A stretch of DNA of 64,000 nt from Rubrivivax rivuli (GCF_004016505.1 NZ_SACR01000002.1:248001-312000); one strand, 5' to 3'. Positions 16,829 through 26,787 are shown, counted from the first letter of the stretch. Notes: generated from the sequence alone by a model not told the origin. Made by a program: numbers and translations.

Positions 16829-18339
16829 TGGCCACGCCGCAGACTCCGAAGCTGAACTACGTCATCGACCACGACCGCGCGGGCGGTTACTGGGGTGCCG
16901 TCTACGTCTTCACGGCCATCAAGGGCCTGCAGGTCATCATCGACGGCCCGGTGGGCTGCGAGAACCTGCCGGTCACCAGCGTGCTGCATTACACCGACGC
17001 GCTGCCGCCGCACGAACTGCCCATCGTCGTGACGGGCCTGGCCGAAGAACAGCTCGGCCGCGAAGGCACCGAAGGCGCGATGAAACGCGCCCACGCCGCG
17101 CTCGACCCCGACCTGCCCAGCGTGGTGGTGACGGGCAGCATCGCCGAGATGATCGGCGGCGGCGTCACGCCCGAGGGCACGACGATCCAGCGCTTCCTGC
17201 CGCGAACCATCGACGAAGACCAGTGGCAATGCGCCAACCGCGCGATGTACTGGCTGTGGACGCAGTACGGCCTGCGCAAGGTGCCGCAACGCATGCCCTT
17301 CGCCGAGCGCCCCGCCGGCGAGAAGCCGCGCGTGAACCTCATCGGCCCCTGCTACGGCACCTTCAACATGCCCAGCGACCTGGCCGAGATCCGCCGCCTG
17401 GTGCAGGGCATCGGCGCCGAAGTGAACATGGTCTTTCCGCTGGGCAGCCATCTGGCCGATGTTTCGCGCCTGGTGGGGGCGGACGTCAACATCTGCATGT
17501 ACCGCGAGTACGGCCGCATGCTGTGCGAGGCGCTGGAGCGGCCCTACCTGCAGGCCCCCATCGGCCTGCACAGCACCACCGCCTTCCTGCGTGAACTGGG
17601 CAAGCTGCTGAACCTCGACCCCGAGCCCTTCATCCAGCGCGAGAAGCACACCACCATCAAGCCGGTGTGGGACCTGTGGCGCAGCGTCACGCAAGACTTC
17701 TTCGGCACCGCGAACTTCGCGGTGGTGGCCGGCGAAACCTACGCACGCGGCATCCGCCACTTCCTGGAAGACGAGCTGGGCCTGCCCTGCAATTTCGCCG
17801 TCTCGCGCACCGCGGGCAGCAAGACCGACAACGCCACCGTCCGCCGCCTCGTGCACGAGAAGACGCCCCTGGTGATGTTCGGCAGCTACAACGAACGCAT
17901 GTACCTGGCCGAGACCGGCGGCGGTCACGGCCCGCGGCCGGCCTACATCCCGGCGAGCTTCCCGGGCGCCATCATCCGGCGCGCGACCGGCACGCCCTTC
18001 ATGGGCTACGCAGGCGCCACCTACATCGTGCAGGAGTTCTGCAACGCGCTGTTCGATGCGTTGTTCAACATCCTGCCGCTGGGCACCGAACTCGACAAGG
18101 TCGAAGCCACGCCGGCCCGTTACCTGGGTGCCCTCCCCTGGGACGACGAGGCCAACGCGCTGCTCGACGAAGCGGTGGAAGCGCAGCCCGTGCTGGTGCG
18201 CATCTCGGCGGCCAAGCGCTGGCGCGACCAGGCCGAGGCCGAAGCGCGCCGCCACGGCGAAGAACGCGTCACGCTCGACCGCGCAGCCCAGGCCTGCACC
18301 GGTGCCGCGGCACCCCAGAAACATGGTGTGCCGGCATGA
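16828..18339 (+). CDS. bchZ: Chlorophyllide reductase subunit BchZ
   Basis: A 503-aa NifK-like subunit of chlorophyllide a oxidoreductase. Landmarks are [19 protein letters not shown], the cluster Cys in [12 protein letters not shown], and [15 protein letters not shown]. Last bch gene before puf; transcription probably continues into pufB as in other bchCXYZ-puf superoperons, since no terminator with a T tract follows. Confidence 0.97.
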   Translation: MATPQTPKLNYVIDHDRAGGYWGAVYVFTAIKGLQVIIDGPVGCENLPVTSVLHYTDALPPHELPIVVTGLAEEQLGREGTEGAMKRAHAALDPDLPSVVVTGSIAEMIGGGVTPEGTTIQRFLPRTIDEDQWQCANRAMYWLWTQYGLRKVPQRMPFAERPAGEKPRVNLIGPCYGTFNMPSDLAEIRRLVQGIGAEVNMVFPLGSHLADVSRLVGADVNICMYREYGRMLCEALERPYLQAPIGLHSTTAFLRELGKLLNLDPEPFIQREKHTTIKPVWDLWRSVTQDFFGTANFAVVAGETYARGIRHFLEDELGLPCNFAVSRTAGSKTDNATVRRLVHEKTPLVMFGSYNERMYLAETGGGHGPRPAYIPASFPGAIIRRATGTPFMGYAGATYIVQEFCNALFDALFNILPLGTELDKVEATPARYLGALPWDDEANALLDEAVEAQPVLVRISAAKRWRDQAEAEARRHGEERVTLDRAAQACTGAAAPQKHGVPA

Positions 18340-18431
18340 ACGCCGCCCGCACGCCCCTCACACGCATCGGGTGCCCTGCACCCAGTGCCCCTGACGTTGC
18401 GGCACCCGGCCGCGACTGCCCTTGTCGCGCG

Positions 18432-18464
18432 GGCTTGGCGCGCGGCTGGCTGCAAAGCCAAGCC
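18432..18464 (+). other. Stem-loop immediately upstream of pufB
   Basis: An 8-bp perfect inverted repeat GGCTTGGC (18432-18439) / GCCAAGCC (18457-18464) with a 17-nt loop ends 2-3 nt before the pufB ribosome binding site AAGGAG. There is no T tract, so it is not a terminator. Likely roles are mRNA processing or 5' end protection of the abundant pufBA message. Confidence 0.55.
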
Positions 18465-18478
18465 TAAGGAGATTTCTG

Positions 18479-18625
18479 ATGGCTGAAAACAAGGGCTCGA
18501 TCTCGGGCCTCTCCGACGACGAAGCGCAGGAATTCCACCGCTACTACGTCCAAGGTTTCATCGGCTTCACCGCCGTGGCCCTGGCCGCACACATGCTGGT
18601 GTGGATCTGGCGCCCGTGGCTCTGA
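18479..18625 (+). CDS. pufB: LH1 light-harvesting beta polypeptide
   Basis: A 48-aa LH1 beta subunit of the core antenna. [19 protein letters not shown] at the cytoplasmic side is typical, followed by one transmembrane helix with the bacteriochlorophyll-ligating His in LAAHMLVW and the C-terminal WRPWL. Ribosome binding site AAGGAG lies 8 nt upstream of ATG. Confidence 0.98.
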   Translation: MAENKGSISGLSDDEAQEFHRYYVQGFIGFTAVALAAHMLVWIWRPWL

Positions 18626-18665
18626 TCGACGTCTGATCAGACACACCTGACAGGAAGCGAAAACC

Positions 18666-18887
18666 ATGGCTCAAACCAACAGTGCACTTCATTCGGCACC
18701 GACGCTGGCGAACCGCAAGGAACTCCTGCTTTTCGGACTGAGTTTTGTCGTGTTTCTGGTGATCGCCCTCACGGGCGCATTGCTGGGCCGGCCGTGGCGG
18801 ACGTGGCTGCCCGGTGCAGAAGGCGTGAGTGGGTTGTTCGGGGGCGTGAAAGCCGCCGTCTACACGTTCATGTCCTACGTAATTTGA
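18666..18887 (+). CDS. 73-aa single-span membrane protein between pufB and pufA
   Basis: Not recognised with certainty. The protein has a polar N-terminus (1-18), one transmembrane helix (about 19-41, ELLLFGLSFVVFLVIALTG), a basic/aromatic turn RPWRTWLPGAEG (42-53), and a Gly-rich amphipathic C-terminal end GVKAAVYTFMSYVI. The only His is at position 9, outside the membrane, so it is not an antenna polypeptide. It has its own ribosome binding site (AGGAAG, upstream of ATG 18666) and lies 40 bp after pufB and 17 bp before pufA, so it is very probably translated with LH1. Size and topology recall PufX (gap subunit of RC-LH1) and PufQ (assembly factor), but I cannot align it convincingly to either. 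Confidence 0.8.
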   Translation: MAQTNSALHSAPTLANRKELLLFGLSFVVFLVIALTGALLGRPWRTWLPGAEGVSGLFGGVKAAVYTFMSYVI

Positions 18888-18904
18888 ATTAGGAGCTCGG
18901 AACC

Positions 18905-19117
18905 ATGTGGAGAATCTGGCGTTTGATCGACCCCCTTCGGGTCCTCGTGGCGCAAGCTGTCTTCTTGTTCGGCATCGCAGTGATGATTCACCTCATCCTG
19001 CTCAGCACCAACAAGTACAACTGGCTGGACGGTGCGCCGCCAGCCAAGAAGGCCGCGGCCACCGTGCCGGCGGCAACCGCCACCACGGCGGTGGCCCAAC
19101 TGTCGTTGTCGAAGTAA
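18905..19117 (+). CDS. pufA: LH1 light-harvesting alpha polypeptide
   Basis: A 70-aa LH1 alpha subunit. [20 protein letters not shown] is the typical N-terminus; the bacteriochlorophyll-ligating His is in [11 protein letters not shown] and the Trp-containing segment NKYNWLDG follows. The C-terminus is extended by an Ala/Thr-rich tail (roughly 45-70) longer than in many LH1 alphas. Ribosome binding site AGGAGC precedes ATG. Confidence 0.98.
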   Translation: MWRIWRLIDPLRVLVAQAVFLFGIAVMIHLILLSTNKYNWLDGAPPAKKAAATVPAATATTAVAQLSLSK

Positions 19118-19134
19118 CTCTCGTCGCGTCAGCA

Positions 19135-19174
19135 GCAGCGGACGGGCCGGCTCCGGCCGGTTCCGTTCCGCTGC
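19135..19174 (+). other. Intercistronic hairpin between pufA and pufL
   Basis: A long stem: GCAGCGGA (19135-19142) pairs perfectly with TCCGCTGC (19167-19174), CGG/CCG continues it, and an inner GGCCG-GCTC-CGGCC helix closes it. There is no T run, so it is not a simple terminator. By analogy with Rhodobacter puf mRNA it probably protects the upstream pufBA segment from 3' decay and so sets the excess of LH1 over reaction centre. Confidence 0.7.
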
Positions 19175-19226
19175 CACCAAACACTCGCCGCGTGCGCGTG
19201 CCAGCGCAGCGGTCGGAGGACTGAAT

Positions 19227-20066
19227 ATGGCCATGTTGAGTTTCGAGCGGAAGTACCGCGTGCGCGGCGGCACCCTCGTCGGGGGTGATCTCTTCGACTT
19301 CTGGGTCGGGCCGTTCTACGTCGGCTTCTTCGGTGTCACGACGCTGTTCTTCAGCTTCGTGGGCACGGCCATGATCCTCTGGGGCGCCTCGCAGGGGCCG
19401 ACCTGGAATCTCTGGCAGATCAACATCGCACCGCCCGACCTGAAATACGGCCTGGGCCTGGCGCCGATGATGGAAGGCGGGCTGTGGCAGGTGATCACGG
19501 TCTGCGCCATCGGTGCCTTTGTCTCGTGGGCGCTGCGCGAGGTGGAGATCTGCCGCAAGCTCGGCATGCAGTACCACGTGCCCATCGCGTTTGCGATGGC
19601 CATCTTCGCCTACGTCACGCTGGTGGTGATCCGCCCCGTGCTGCTGGGCGCCTGGGGGCACGGCTTCCCCTACGGCATCTTCAGCCACCTCGACTGGGTG
19701 TCCAACGTGGGCTACCAGTACCTGCACTTCCACTACAACCCGGCGCACATGCTGGCCATCACGTTCTTCTTCACGTGCTGCCTGGCCCTGTCGATGCACG
19801 GCGGCCTGATCCTCTCGGCCAGCAACCCGAAGAAGGGCCAGGTGGTGAAGACCACCGACCACGAGGACACCTTTTTCCGCGACGCCATCGGCTACTCGAT
19901 CGGCTCGCTGGGCATCCACCGCCTGGGCCTGTTCCTGGCGATGGCAGCGGTCTTCTTCAGTGCCGTGTGCATCGTCATCAGCGGGCCCTTCTGGACCCGC
20001 GGCTGGCCCGAGTGGTGGGGCTGGTGGCTGAACATGCCGATCTGGTCGCAATGGCCTCTGAAGTGA
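19227..20066 (+). CDS. pufL: Reaction centre L subunit
   Basis: A 279-aa type II reaction centre L subunit, integral membrane with five helices. Start ATG 19227 has AGGAGG-like site GGAGGA 6-11 nt upstream and gives the canonical [20 protein letters not shown]. Cofactor-binding segments such as [13 protein letters not shown] [12 protein letters not shown] and [16 protein letters not shown], with special-pair and accessory bacteriochlorophyll His, and the quinone/iron site HGGLIL are visible. Confidence 0.98.
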   Translation: MAMLSFERKYRVRGGTLVGGDLFDFWVGPFYVGFFGVTTLFFSFVGTAMILWGASQGPTWNLWQINIAPPDLKYGLGLAPMMEGGLWQVITVCAIGAFVSWALREVEICRKLGMQYHVPIAFAMAIFAYVTLVVIRPVLLGAWGHGFPYGIFSHLDWVSNVGYQYLHFHYNPAHMLAITFFFTCCLALSMHGGLILSASNPKKGQVVKTTDHEDTFFRDAIGYSIGSLGIHRLGLFLAMAAVFFSAVCIVISGPFWTRGWPEWWGWWLNMPIWSQWPLK

Positions 20067-20079
20067 AGCAGGAGCGAAC

Positions 20080-21066
20080 ATGATCCACGTCGAATACCAA
20101 AACCTCTTCACCACGGTCCGCGCCGCGGGCCCGCTGCACAACGGCGTGCCGCACGTCGAAGGCACCAGCATCGCCCGCGACGGCTCGCCGATCTCGGTGC
20201 CCATCCTGGGCAAGCTCGGCATGGCCCAGATGGGACGCATCTACCTCGGCCGCCTGGGCATCGCGTCGATCTTCTTCGGCACGCTGGCCTTCGTGATCAT
20301 CGGCTTCAACATGCTGGCCTCGGTGAACTGGAACCCGGTGGAGTTCATCCGCCAGCTGTTCTGGTTGTCGCTGGACCCGCCAGCGCCCGAGTACGGCCTG
20401 CGCCTGCCGCCGCTGAACCAGGGCGGCTGGTGGCTCATGGCCGGCGGCTTCCTCACCACCAGCATCCTGCTGTGGTGGACGCGCATGTACACCCGGGCCC
20501 GCGCCCTCGGCCTGGGCACGCACATCGCGTGGGCCTTTGCCGCGGCGATCTGGCTCTTCCTGGTGCTGGGCTTCATCCGCCCGGTGCTGATGGGCAGCTG
20601 GTCCGAGGCGGTGCCCTTCGGCATCTTCAGCCACCTCGACTGGACGGCCGCCTTCAGCATCCGCTACGGCAACCTGTTCTACAACCCCTTCCACGCGCTG
20701 AGCATCGCCTTCCTCTACGGCAGTGCGCTGCTCTTCGCGATGCACGGCGGCACCATCCTCGCCGTCAGCCGCTTCGGCGGTGAACGCGAGCTGGAGCAGA
20801 TCGTCGACCGCGGCAGTGCCAGCGAACGCGCTGCGCTCTTCTGGCGCTGGACCATGGGCTGGAACGCGACGATGGAGTCCATCCACCGCTGGGCCTGGTG
20901 GTTCGCGGTGCTGTGCCCGCTGACCGGCGGCATCGGCATCCTGCTCACCGGCACCGTGGTCGACAACTGGTACCTCTGGGCCGTGCAGCACGGTGTTGCG
21001 CCGCCCTACCCGCCCGTGTTCGGCAACATGGTCGACCCGGCCACCCTGCAAGGAGCCAAGCCATGA
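20080..21066 (+). CDS. pufM: Reaction centre M subunit
   Basis: A 328-aa reaction centre M subunit. Conserved segments include [39 protein letters not shown] and the C-terminal half with [18 protein letters not shown]. It begins 13 bp after pufL and its stop overlaps the pufC start by 4 bp. No pufX frame follows pufM; pufC does. Confidence 0.98.
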   Translation: MIHVEYQNLFTTVRAAGPLHNGVPHVEGTSIARDGSPISVPILGKLGMAQMGRIYLGRLGIASIFFGTLAFVIIGFNMLASVNWNPVEFIRQLFWLSLDPPAPEYGLRLPPLNQGGWWLMAGGFLTTSILLWWTRMYTRARALGLGTHIAWAFAAAIWLFLVLGFIRPVLMGSWSEAVPFGIFSHLDWTAAFSIRYGNLFYNPFHALSIAFLYGSALLFAMHGGTILAVSRFGGERELEQIVDRGSASERAALFWRWTMGWNATMESIHRWAWWFAVLCPLTGGIGILLTGTVVDNWYLWAVQHGVAPPYPPVFGNMVDPATLQGAKP

Positions 21067-22115
21067 ACCTGCTGACACGCCCGAGCGTGCTGATCACCAG
21101 CCTGGCCGCGGCCGCGCTGCTGGCCGGTTGCGAACGCCCGCCCATCGACTCCAAGCAGATCGGCTATCGCGGCACCGCGATGGAGCAGAACATCAACCCG
21201 CGCACCGAGGCCAAGAAGGTGGCGGCCAACGTGGCACCGCCGCAGCTCGACGCCGGCAGCCCCGAAGGCCCCAAGGCCAAGGACGTGCTGCAGAACGTGC
21301 AGGTGCTGGGCGACCTGAGCCTGGCGCAGTTCACGGCGCAGATGGCGGCCATCACGGCCTGGGTGGCCCCCGAGCAGGGCTGCAACTACTGCCATGTGCC
21401 GGGCAACTTCGCCGACGACTCGGTCTACACCAAGATCGTGGCGCGCAAGATGATCCAGATGACGCAGAACGTGAACGCGAACTGGAAACAGCACGTCGCG
21501 AACACCGGTGTCACCTGCTACACCTGCCACCGCGGCAACAACGTGCCCGCGCAGACCTGGTTCCAGCCCAAGGCGCAGGACAAGCGAGCCGATTTCATCG
21601 GCAACCGCAACGGCCAGAACCTCGGTTCTCCGACGGTAGGCCTGTCTTCGCTGCCCGCCGATCCGGTGACGATGTACCTCACCGATGTGAAGCAGATCCG
21701 CGTGGGCGGCACCACGGCACTGCCCACCGGCAACGATGTGAGCATCCAGGCCACCGAAGGCACCTACGCGCTGATGTTCCACTTCTCGGGCTCGCTGGGT
21801 GTGAACTGCACGCATTGCCACAACAGCCGCAGTTTCGGCAACTGGGCCGAGAGCCCACCGCAACGCACGCAAGCCTGGCACGGCATCAACATGGTGCGCG
21901 ACCTGAACGTGGGCTACACGCTGCCGCTGGGCAAGGTGCTGCCCAAGAACAAGCTCGGGCCCAACGGCGACACGCCGCTGGTGGCCTGCGCCACCTGCCA
22001 CCAGGGCGTGAACAAGCCCCTGTACGGCGCCGCCATGGCCAAGAACTGGCCGGGCCTGCAGGCCCTGAGCGGCGCAGCGCCTGCGGCCGCGGCCGCGGCC
22101 AGCGCACCGCAATGA
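21063..22115 (+). CDS. pufC: Reaction centre tetrahaem cytochrome c subunit
   Basis: A 350-aa periplasmic lipoprotein that re-reduces the photo-oxidised special pair. A lipoprotein signal peptide with lipobox LLAGC ends near residue 23. Four c-type haem motifs are visible: CNYCH, CYTCH, CTHCH and CATCH. The C-terminus has an Ala-rich tail. ATG 21063 overlaps the pufM stop (ATGA). Confidence 0.97.
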   Translation: MNLLTRPSVLITSLAAAALLAGCERPPIDSKQIGYRGTAMEQNINPRTEAKKVAANVAPPQLDAGSPEGPKAKDVLQNVQVLGDLSLAQFTAQMAAITAWVAPEQGCNYCHVPGNFADDSVYTKIVARKMIQMTQNVNANWKQHVANTGVTCYTCHRGNNVPAQTWFQPKAQDKRADFIGNRNGQNLGSPTVGLSSLPADPVTMYLTDVKQIRVGGTTALPTGNDVSIQATEGTYALMFHFSGSLGVNCTHCHNSRSFGNWAESPPQRTQAWHGINMVRDLNVGYTLPLGKVLPKNKLGPNGDTPLVACATCHQGVNKPLYGAAMAKNWPGLQALSGAAPAAAAAASAPQ

Positions 22116-22148
22116 GGGTGGGCTGAAGCCACCGCAACCGGCACCACC

Positions 22149-22925
22149 ATGCAACCGGACGCGCTCCAGGGCCCCGTGCCGACGGCGCGTTCGGCGGCAG
22201 GCACCGGCGGCAGCAGCCGAACGGGCACGCGCAGCGCCGGCAGCGTGGCGGTGCTGGTGCTGGCCGACATGGCGCCCGCTGCACGCCTGTGGGCCTGGGG
22301 CCGGCTGGTGCTGGGCGCGCGGCCGTTTCGCGGCGTGCCGGGGCTGCAGTTCATCAAGGTGATGGGCAGCGGCCAGGGCGGCGGCTTCGGCCTGAAGCCC
22401 AGCGGCACGCACCGCGGCCTGTTCCTCGGTTTCGACACCGAAGAAGCGGCCCGCCTGTTCATCGAACAAGACCCGCAACTCGCTGCCTGGCGCGCCCATG
22501 CGCGCGAATGCCTGGTGACGCTGCTGCGCGCCACCAGCAGCAAAGGCAGTTGGTCGGGCGCAGCGATGGACGTCACCGCCGACGCGCCAGACGCCGGCAA
22601 AGGTCCCATCGCCGCGCTGACACGGGCCTCCATCAAGCCGCAGCGCGCGCTGGCCTTCTGGCGCCTGTCGCCGCCGGCCGAGGCCTCGCTGGCCCGCGCC
22701 GAGGGCTGCCTGCTCGCCGCTGGCCTGGGCGAAGCGCCCGTGCTGCGCCAGTGCACCTTCAGCCTGTGGCGAAGCACCGCCGCGATGGACGCCTACGCGC
22801 GCAGCGGCGCGCACCAGCAGGCCATCCGCGCGGCCTACGGCGGCGGGCACTTCAGCGAATCGATGTTCGTGCGTTTCGTGCCGCTGCAGCTGCAGGGCTG
22901 CTGGCAGGGGCAGGCCCATGGCTGA
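22149..22925 (+). CDS. crtA: Spheroidene monooxygenase
   Basis: A 258-aa CrtA, which introduces the C-2 keto group of spheroidene (spheroidenone) when oxygen is present. Typical segments are GVPGLQFIKVMGSGQGGGFG, TRASIKPQRALAFWR and the C-terminal GGHFSESMFVRF. Its stop overlaps the crtD start by 8 bp. Confidence 0.95.
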   Translation: MQPDALQGPVPTARSAAGTGGSSRTGTRSAGSVAVLVLADMAPAARLWAWGRLVLGARPFRGVPGLQFIKVMGSGQGGGFGLKPSGTHRGLFLGFDTEEAARLFIEQDPQLAAWRAHARECLVTLLRATSSKGSWSGAAMDVTADAPDAGKGPIAALTRASIKPQRALAFWRLSPPAEASLARAEGCLLAAGLGEAPVLRQCTFSLWRSTAAMDAYARSGAHQQAIRAAYGGGHFSESMFVRFVPLQLQGCWQGQAHG

Positions 22926-24483
22926 GCGCCGCGTCGTCGTGGTCGGTGCCGGCATGGGCGGCCTCGTGGCCGCGCTGCTGCTGGCGCGCCAGGGCGTGCA
23001 GGTGACGCTGGTGGACGCGGCGGCCGGCCCCGGCGGCAAGATGCGCCAGCAGGTGGTGGATGGCAGCGCCATGGACGCCGGGCCCACCGTGTTCACGCTG
23101 CGCTGGGTGTTCGAACAGATCCTGGAACAGGCCGGCCACAGCCTGTCTGACCTGCCCGCGCTGCGAGCGCTGGACGTGCTGGCCCGCCATGCCTGGCGCG
23201 GCCACGGCGCCACGCTCGATCTGCACGCCGACCGCCGCCGCTCGGCCGAGGCCATCGGCACCTTCGCCGGCGCCGCCGAAGCGCAGCGTTTCCTCGCCTT
23301 TTGCGACGAGGCCCGCAAGGTCTACCGCACGCTGGAAGGCCCGTACATGCGCGGCGCCAAGCCCAGCGTGGCCTCGATGATCGCCAGCCTCGGCCCACGC
23401 GGCCTGGCCACGCTCACGGGTCTGGGGCCCTTCAACACGCTGTGGCGCTATCTCGGCCGGCATTTCCACGACGCGCGCCTGCGCCAGCTCTTCGGCCGCT
23501 ACGCCACCTACTGCGGCGGCTCGCCCTGGCAGGCGCCGGCCACGCTGATGCTGGTGGCGCAGGTGGAGATGGACGGCGTCTGGGCCGTGGAGGGCGGCAT
23601 GCATGCCGTGGCCCAGCGCTTCGCACAGCTGGCCGAGCGGCATGGCGCCACGCTGCGGTACGGCACGCCCTGCACGCGCATCTTGCTGAAAGACGGCGTG
23701 GCGCGCGGGGTGCAACTGGCCGGGGGCGAAGAGCTGCACGCCGATGCCGTGGTCTTCAACGGCGACCCCCAGGCGCTGGTGCAGGGCCTGCTGGGAGACG
23801 CCTTGCGCCAGGCCGTGCCGCCGCTGCCGCGCGCACGCCGCTCGCTCTCGGCCGTGACCTGGGCAGTGAAGACCCCCACGGCCGGCTTTGAACTCGCGCA
23901 CCACAACGTCTTCTTCGAAGACGACTACCGCAGCGAGTTCCAAGACATCTTCCAACGCCGCCGCCTGCCGCAGGCGGGCACCGTCTATGTGTGCGCGCAA
24001 GACCGCGAAGGCCCACAACCCTTGCCCGCCGGCACGCCCGAGCGGCTGCTGTGCCTGATGAACGCCCCGCCCGACGGCGACCGGCGTTCCTTCGATGCCC
24101 TGGAGACAGACCCATGCGAACAACGGAGCCTGTCCCTGCTGCATCGCTGCGGCCTGCAGCTCGAGATGAACACGAGCACCCAGCGCACCACGCCGGCGGA
24201 CTTCCACCGTCTCTTCCCGGCCAGTGGGGGGGCGCTGTATGGCCCGGCGACGCACGGCTGGATGGCGCTGTTCCGCCGGCCTGGCGCGAGCTGCCGGGTG
24301 CCGGGCCTGTTTCTGGCGGGGGGTGGGGTGCACCCGGGTCCGGGCGTGCCGATGGCAGCCCTGTCAGGGCAACTGGCGGCCGCGGCCTCGATGGCGCACC
24401 TCGTTTCGACCAGCCGGTGGCACCCGGTGGCTACCTCTGGTGGTACGTCGACGCGATCAGCGACGACGGTCGCCATGCGTTGA
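22918..24483 (+). CDS. crtD: Hydroxyneurosporene/methoxyneurosporene dehydrogenase
   Basis: A 521-aa FAD-dependent carotenoid 3,4-desaturase of the CrtI/CrtD family. N-terminal dinucleotide motif VVVVGAGMGGLVAALLLARQG; DAGPTVFTLRWVFE distinguishes CrtD from CrtI-type DAGPTIIT. The C-terminal FLAGGGVHPGPGVPMAALSG completes the FAD fold. It overlaps crtA by 8 bp and, with the preferred start, crtC by 67 bp. Confidence 0.93.
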   Translation: MAERRVVVVGAGMGGLVAALLLARQGVQVTLVDAAAGPGGKMRQQVVDGSAMDAGPTVFTLRWVFEQILEQAGHSLSDLPALRALDVLARHAWRGHGATLDLHADRRRSAEAIGTFAGAAEAQRFLAFCDEARKVYRTLEGPYMRGAKPSVASMIASLGPRGLATLTGLGPFNTLWRYLGRHFHDARLRQLFGRYATYCGGSPWQAPATLMLVAQVEMDGVWAVEGGMHAVAQRFAQLAERHGATLRYGTPCTRILLKDGVARGVQLAGGEELHADAVVFNGDPQALVQGLLGDALRQAVPPLPRARRSLSAVTWAVKTPTAGFELAHHNVFFEDDYRSEFQDIFQRRRLPQAGTVYVCAQDREGPQPLPAGTPERLLCLMNAPPDGDRRSFDALETDPCEQRSLSLLHRCGLQLEMNTSTQRTTPADFHRLFPASGGALYGPATHGWMALFRRPGASCRVPGLFLAGGGVHPGPGVPMAALSGQLAAAASMAHLVSTSRWHPVATSGGTSTRSATTVAMR

Positions 24484-25328
24484 GCCTCATCGCATTTGTC
24501 GGCAGTGTCTTCTCCCCCTACTACGCCTGGGCCCTGGCCCGCAACCCGGCCACCGAGGCCGAGAACCATGTCGCCATCAACGTGGCGCTCTACGGCGCAC
24601 AAGGCCGTCGCTGGACCATGACCGAGCGCAGCAAGGCCAGCCTGCGCCGCAGCGCCACCGAGCTCGCCATCGGCCCGAGCCGGCTGCACTGGGACGGGCA
24701 GTCGCTGCTCATCGAACTCGACGAGATCAGCGTGCCCCTGCCGCAGCGCGTGCGCGGCCGCGTGCGCGTGTGGCCGCGTGGGCTGGCGAACTTCGTCACC
24801 GCACTGGACGACGGCGGCCGCCACCGCTGGGGGCCGATCGCGCCCTGCGCACGCGTGGAGGTGGAGCTCGACAAACCCGGCGCAAGCTGGGCCGGCGAGG
24901 CCTACCTCGACAGCAACGAAGGCGACGAACCCATCGACCGCCCCTTCACCGAGTGGGACTGGTCGCGCGCAGGCATGAAGGACGGCAGCACCGCCGTGAT
25001 CTACGACGTGCGCCAGAAGAACGGCCGCGACCGCGTGGTCTCGCGCCGCTTCATGCCCGATGGCAGCTCGGAGGCCTTTTCACCCCCACCGCGCCAGCCC
25101 CTGCCCCGCACCGCGTGGCGCATCAACCGCACCATGCGCACCGACCCCTACGAGCCCGCGCTCGTGGAGCAGACGCTGGAAGACACGCCCTTCTACGTGC
25201 GCAGCGTGCTGCAGTCGGGCCTGCTCGGCGAGCGCGTGACCTCGGTGCACGAAACCCTCAACGTACCGCGCGTGGTGGCTCGCAGCACACGCCTGATGCT
25301 GCCCTGGCGCATGCCCAGGGTGCGCTGA
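24417..25328 (+). CDS. crtC: Carotenoid 1,2-hydratase
   Basis: About 303 aa from GTG 24417. CrtC adds water across the C-1,2 bond of neurosporene/lycopene derivatives in the spheroidene and spirilloxanthin routes. The region PGGYLWWYVDAISDDGRHAL, then FSPYYAWAL, and IYDVRQKNGRDR are family landmarks. No ATG exists at a sensible place; the frame is open far upstream only because it overlaps crtD in another frame. GTG 24417 gives a start right at the conserved PGGY segment, so a few upstream residues may be missing if a rare start is used. Confidence 0.9.
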   Translation: MAPGGYLWWYVDAISDDGRHALSLIAFVGSVFSPYYAWALARNPATEAENHVAINVALYGAQGRRWTMTERSKASLRRSATELAIGPSRLHWDGQSLLIELDEISVPLPQRVRGRVRVWPRGLANFVTALDDGGRHRWGPIAPCARVEVELDKPGASWAGEAYLDSNEGDEPIDRPFTEWDWSRAGMKDGSTAVIYDVRQKNGRDRVVSRRFMPDGSSEAFSPPPRQPLPRTAWRINRTMRTDPYEPALVEQTLEDTPFYVRSVLQSGLLGERVTSVHETLNVPRVVARSTRLMLPWRMPRVR

Positions 25329-25350
25329 TCCCGACACTCCCGGCCCCTCC

Positions 25351-26787
25351 GTGAAGATCCCCGACCTCATCACCGGCACCATGAAGGGCTGGGCCCGCCT
25401 GGGCCCACGTTTCCTGCCGTTTGCCGACGCGGCCAGCGCCGAGTTGCCGCTGCTGCGCCTGCTGCGCCTGAGCCTGTTCCAGGTCAGCGTCGGCATGGCC
25501 CTCGTGCTGCTGGTGGGCACGCTCAACCGCGTGATGATCGTCGAGCTGGGCGTGCCGGCGGCGCTGGTGGCGATCATGATCTCGCTGCCGGTGCTCTTCG
25601 CGCCGATGCGCGCGCTGGTGGGCTACAAGAGCGACAACCACCGCAGCGCCTTGGGATGGCGGCGCGTGCCCTACATCTGGAAGGGCACCATGGTGCAGTT
25701 CGGCGGGCTGGCCATCATGCCCTTCGCGTTACTGGTGCTTTCGGGCGGCGGCAACGCGCAGCAGTGGCCGGCGTGGATCGGTCACCTCGGCGCCGGCCTG
25801 GCCTTCCTGCTGGTGGGCGCGGGCCTGCACATCACGCAGACCGCCGGCCTGGCGCTGGCCACCGACCTCGCCCCGATCGAGACCCAGCCCAAGGTGGTGG
25901 GGCTGATGTACGTCTCGCAGCTGCTGGGCATGATCGTCAGCGCGCTGGTCTTCGGCGCCTTGCTGGAAGAGTTCAGCCCGGCCAGGCTGATCCAGGTCAT
26001 CCAGGGTTCGGCGGTGGTCACGATCGCGCTCAACATCCTGGCGCTGTGGAAACAAGAGACGCGGCAGCGCGGCATGCTGCAGCGGCCGCGCCGCGAGGAG
26101 CCTTCGTTCCAGCAGGCGTGGGGGCACTTCCTGCAGGGCGCGCAGGCGCGGCGCCGCCTCGTCGCGGTGGGCCTGGGCACCATGGCCTTTGGCATGCAGG
26201 ACGTGCTGCTTGAACCCTATGGCGGCCAGGTGCTGGGCATGACGGTGGGCGCCACCACCCAGCTCACCGCCACGCTGGCCATCGGCGGCTTGATCGGCTT
26301 TGCACTGGCCTCGCGCGTGCTCGGCCGCGGCGCCGATCCCTTCCGCATGGCCAGCGCAGGCGCGCTCGTGGGCATTCCCGCGTTCATGACCGTGATCGCA
26401 GCGGCGCCCTTGCAGACGCCCGCGCTCTTCGGCCTGGGCGTCTGGTTGATCGGCTTCGGTGGCGGGCTCTTCGCCCACGGCACGCTCACCGCCACCATGC
26501 AGACAGCGCCGCCGCAGCAAGTGGGCCTGGCGCTGGGCGCCTGGGGCGCCGTGCAGGCCACCGCCGCGGGTGTGGCCGTCGCCCTGGGCGGTGTGATGCG
26601 AGACGTGCTCGCCAGCCTGGGAGGCGCGTTGCACGCAGACGCGCGAGCCACGCCCTACACCGCGGTCTACAGCCTCGAGATCGTCCTGCTGCTGGCCACC
26701 GTGGTGGCCATGGCACCCCTGCTGCGCCGCTCTGCCATCGCGGTGCCCGGACCCACCCCTCACCACCCCGCCAGCGAGACACCCTGA
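25351..26787 (+). CDS. BCD-family (PucC/LhaA) major facilitator protein
   Basis: A 478-aa, roughly 12-span membrane protein of the BCD (bacteriochlorophyll delivery) branch of the major facilitator superfamily. Segments LGPRFLPFADAA, LNRVMIVELGVPAALVAIM and ALGWRRVPYIW match the PucC/LhaA signature. It probably helps assemble LH2 or LH1, perhaps by handling bacteriochlorophyll. It starts with GTG, 22 bp after crtC, and is close to pucBA, so a PucC role is the best guess. Two more paralogues are in the window (34616 and 48963). Confidence 0.9.
   Translation: MKIPDLITGTMKGWARLGPRFLPFADAASAELPLLRLLRLSLFQVSVGMALVLLVGTLNRVMIVELGVPAALVAIMISLPVLFAPMRALVGYKSDNHRSALGWRRVPYIWKGTMVQFGGLAIMPFALLVLSGGGNAQQWPAWIGHLGAGLAFLLVGAGLHITQTAGLALATDLAPIETQPKVVGLMYVSQLLGMIVSALVFGALLEEFSPARLIQVIQGSAVVTIALNILALWKQETRQRGMLQRPRREEPSFQQAWGHFLQGAQARRRLVAVGLGTMAFGMQDVLLEPYGGQVLGMTVGATTQLTATLAIGGLIGFALASRVLGRGADPFRMASAGALVGIPAFMTVIAAAPLQTPALFGLGVWLIGFGGGLFAHGTLTATMQTAPPQQVGLALGAWGAVQATAAGVAVALGGVMRDVLASLGGALHADARATPYTAVYSLEIVLLLATVVAMAPLLRRSAIAVPGPTPHHPASETP

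Noticed and set aside
18336..18467. A 43-aa frame overlapping the bchZ stop (ATGA), in the place where pufQ lies in some species
   Set aside because: It is Cys/Pro/Arg-rich, has no hydrophobic helix, no resemblance to PufQ, and covers the hairpin before pufB; probably leader.
20080..22115. Looked for pufX after pufM
   Set aside because: pufC follows with a 4-bp overlap; no small membrane ORF is present there.
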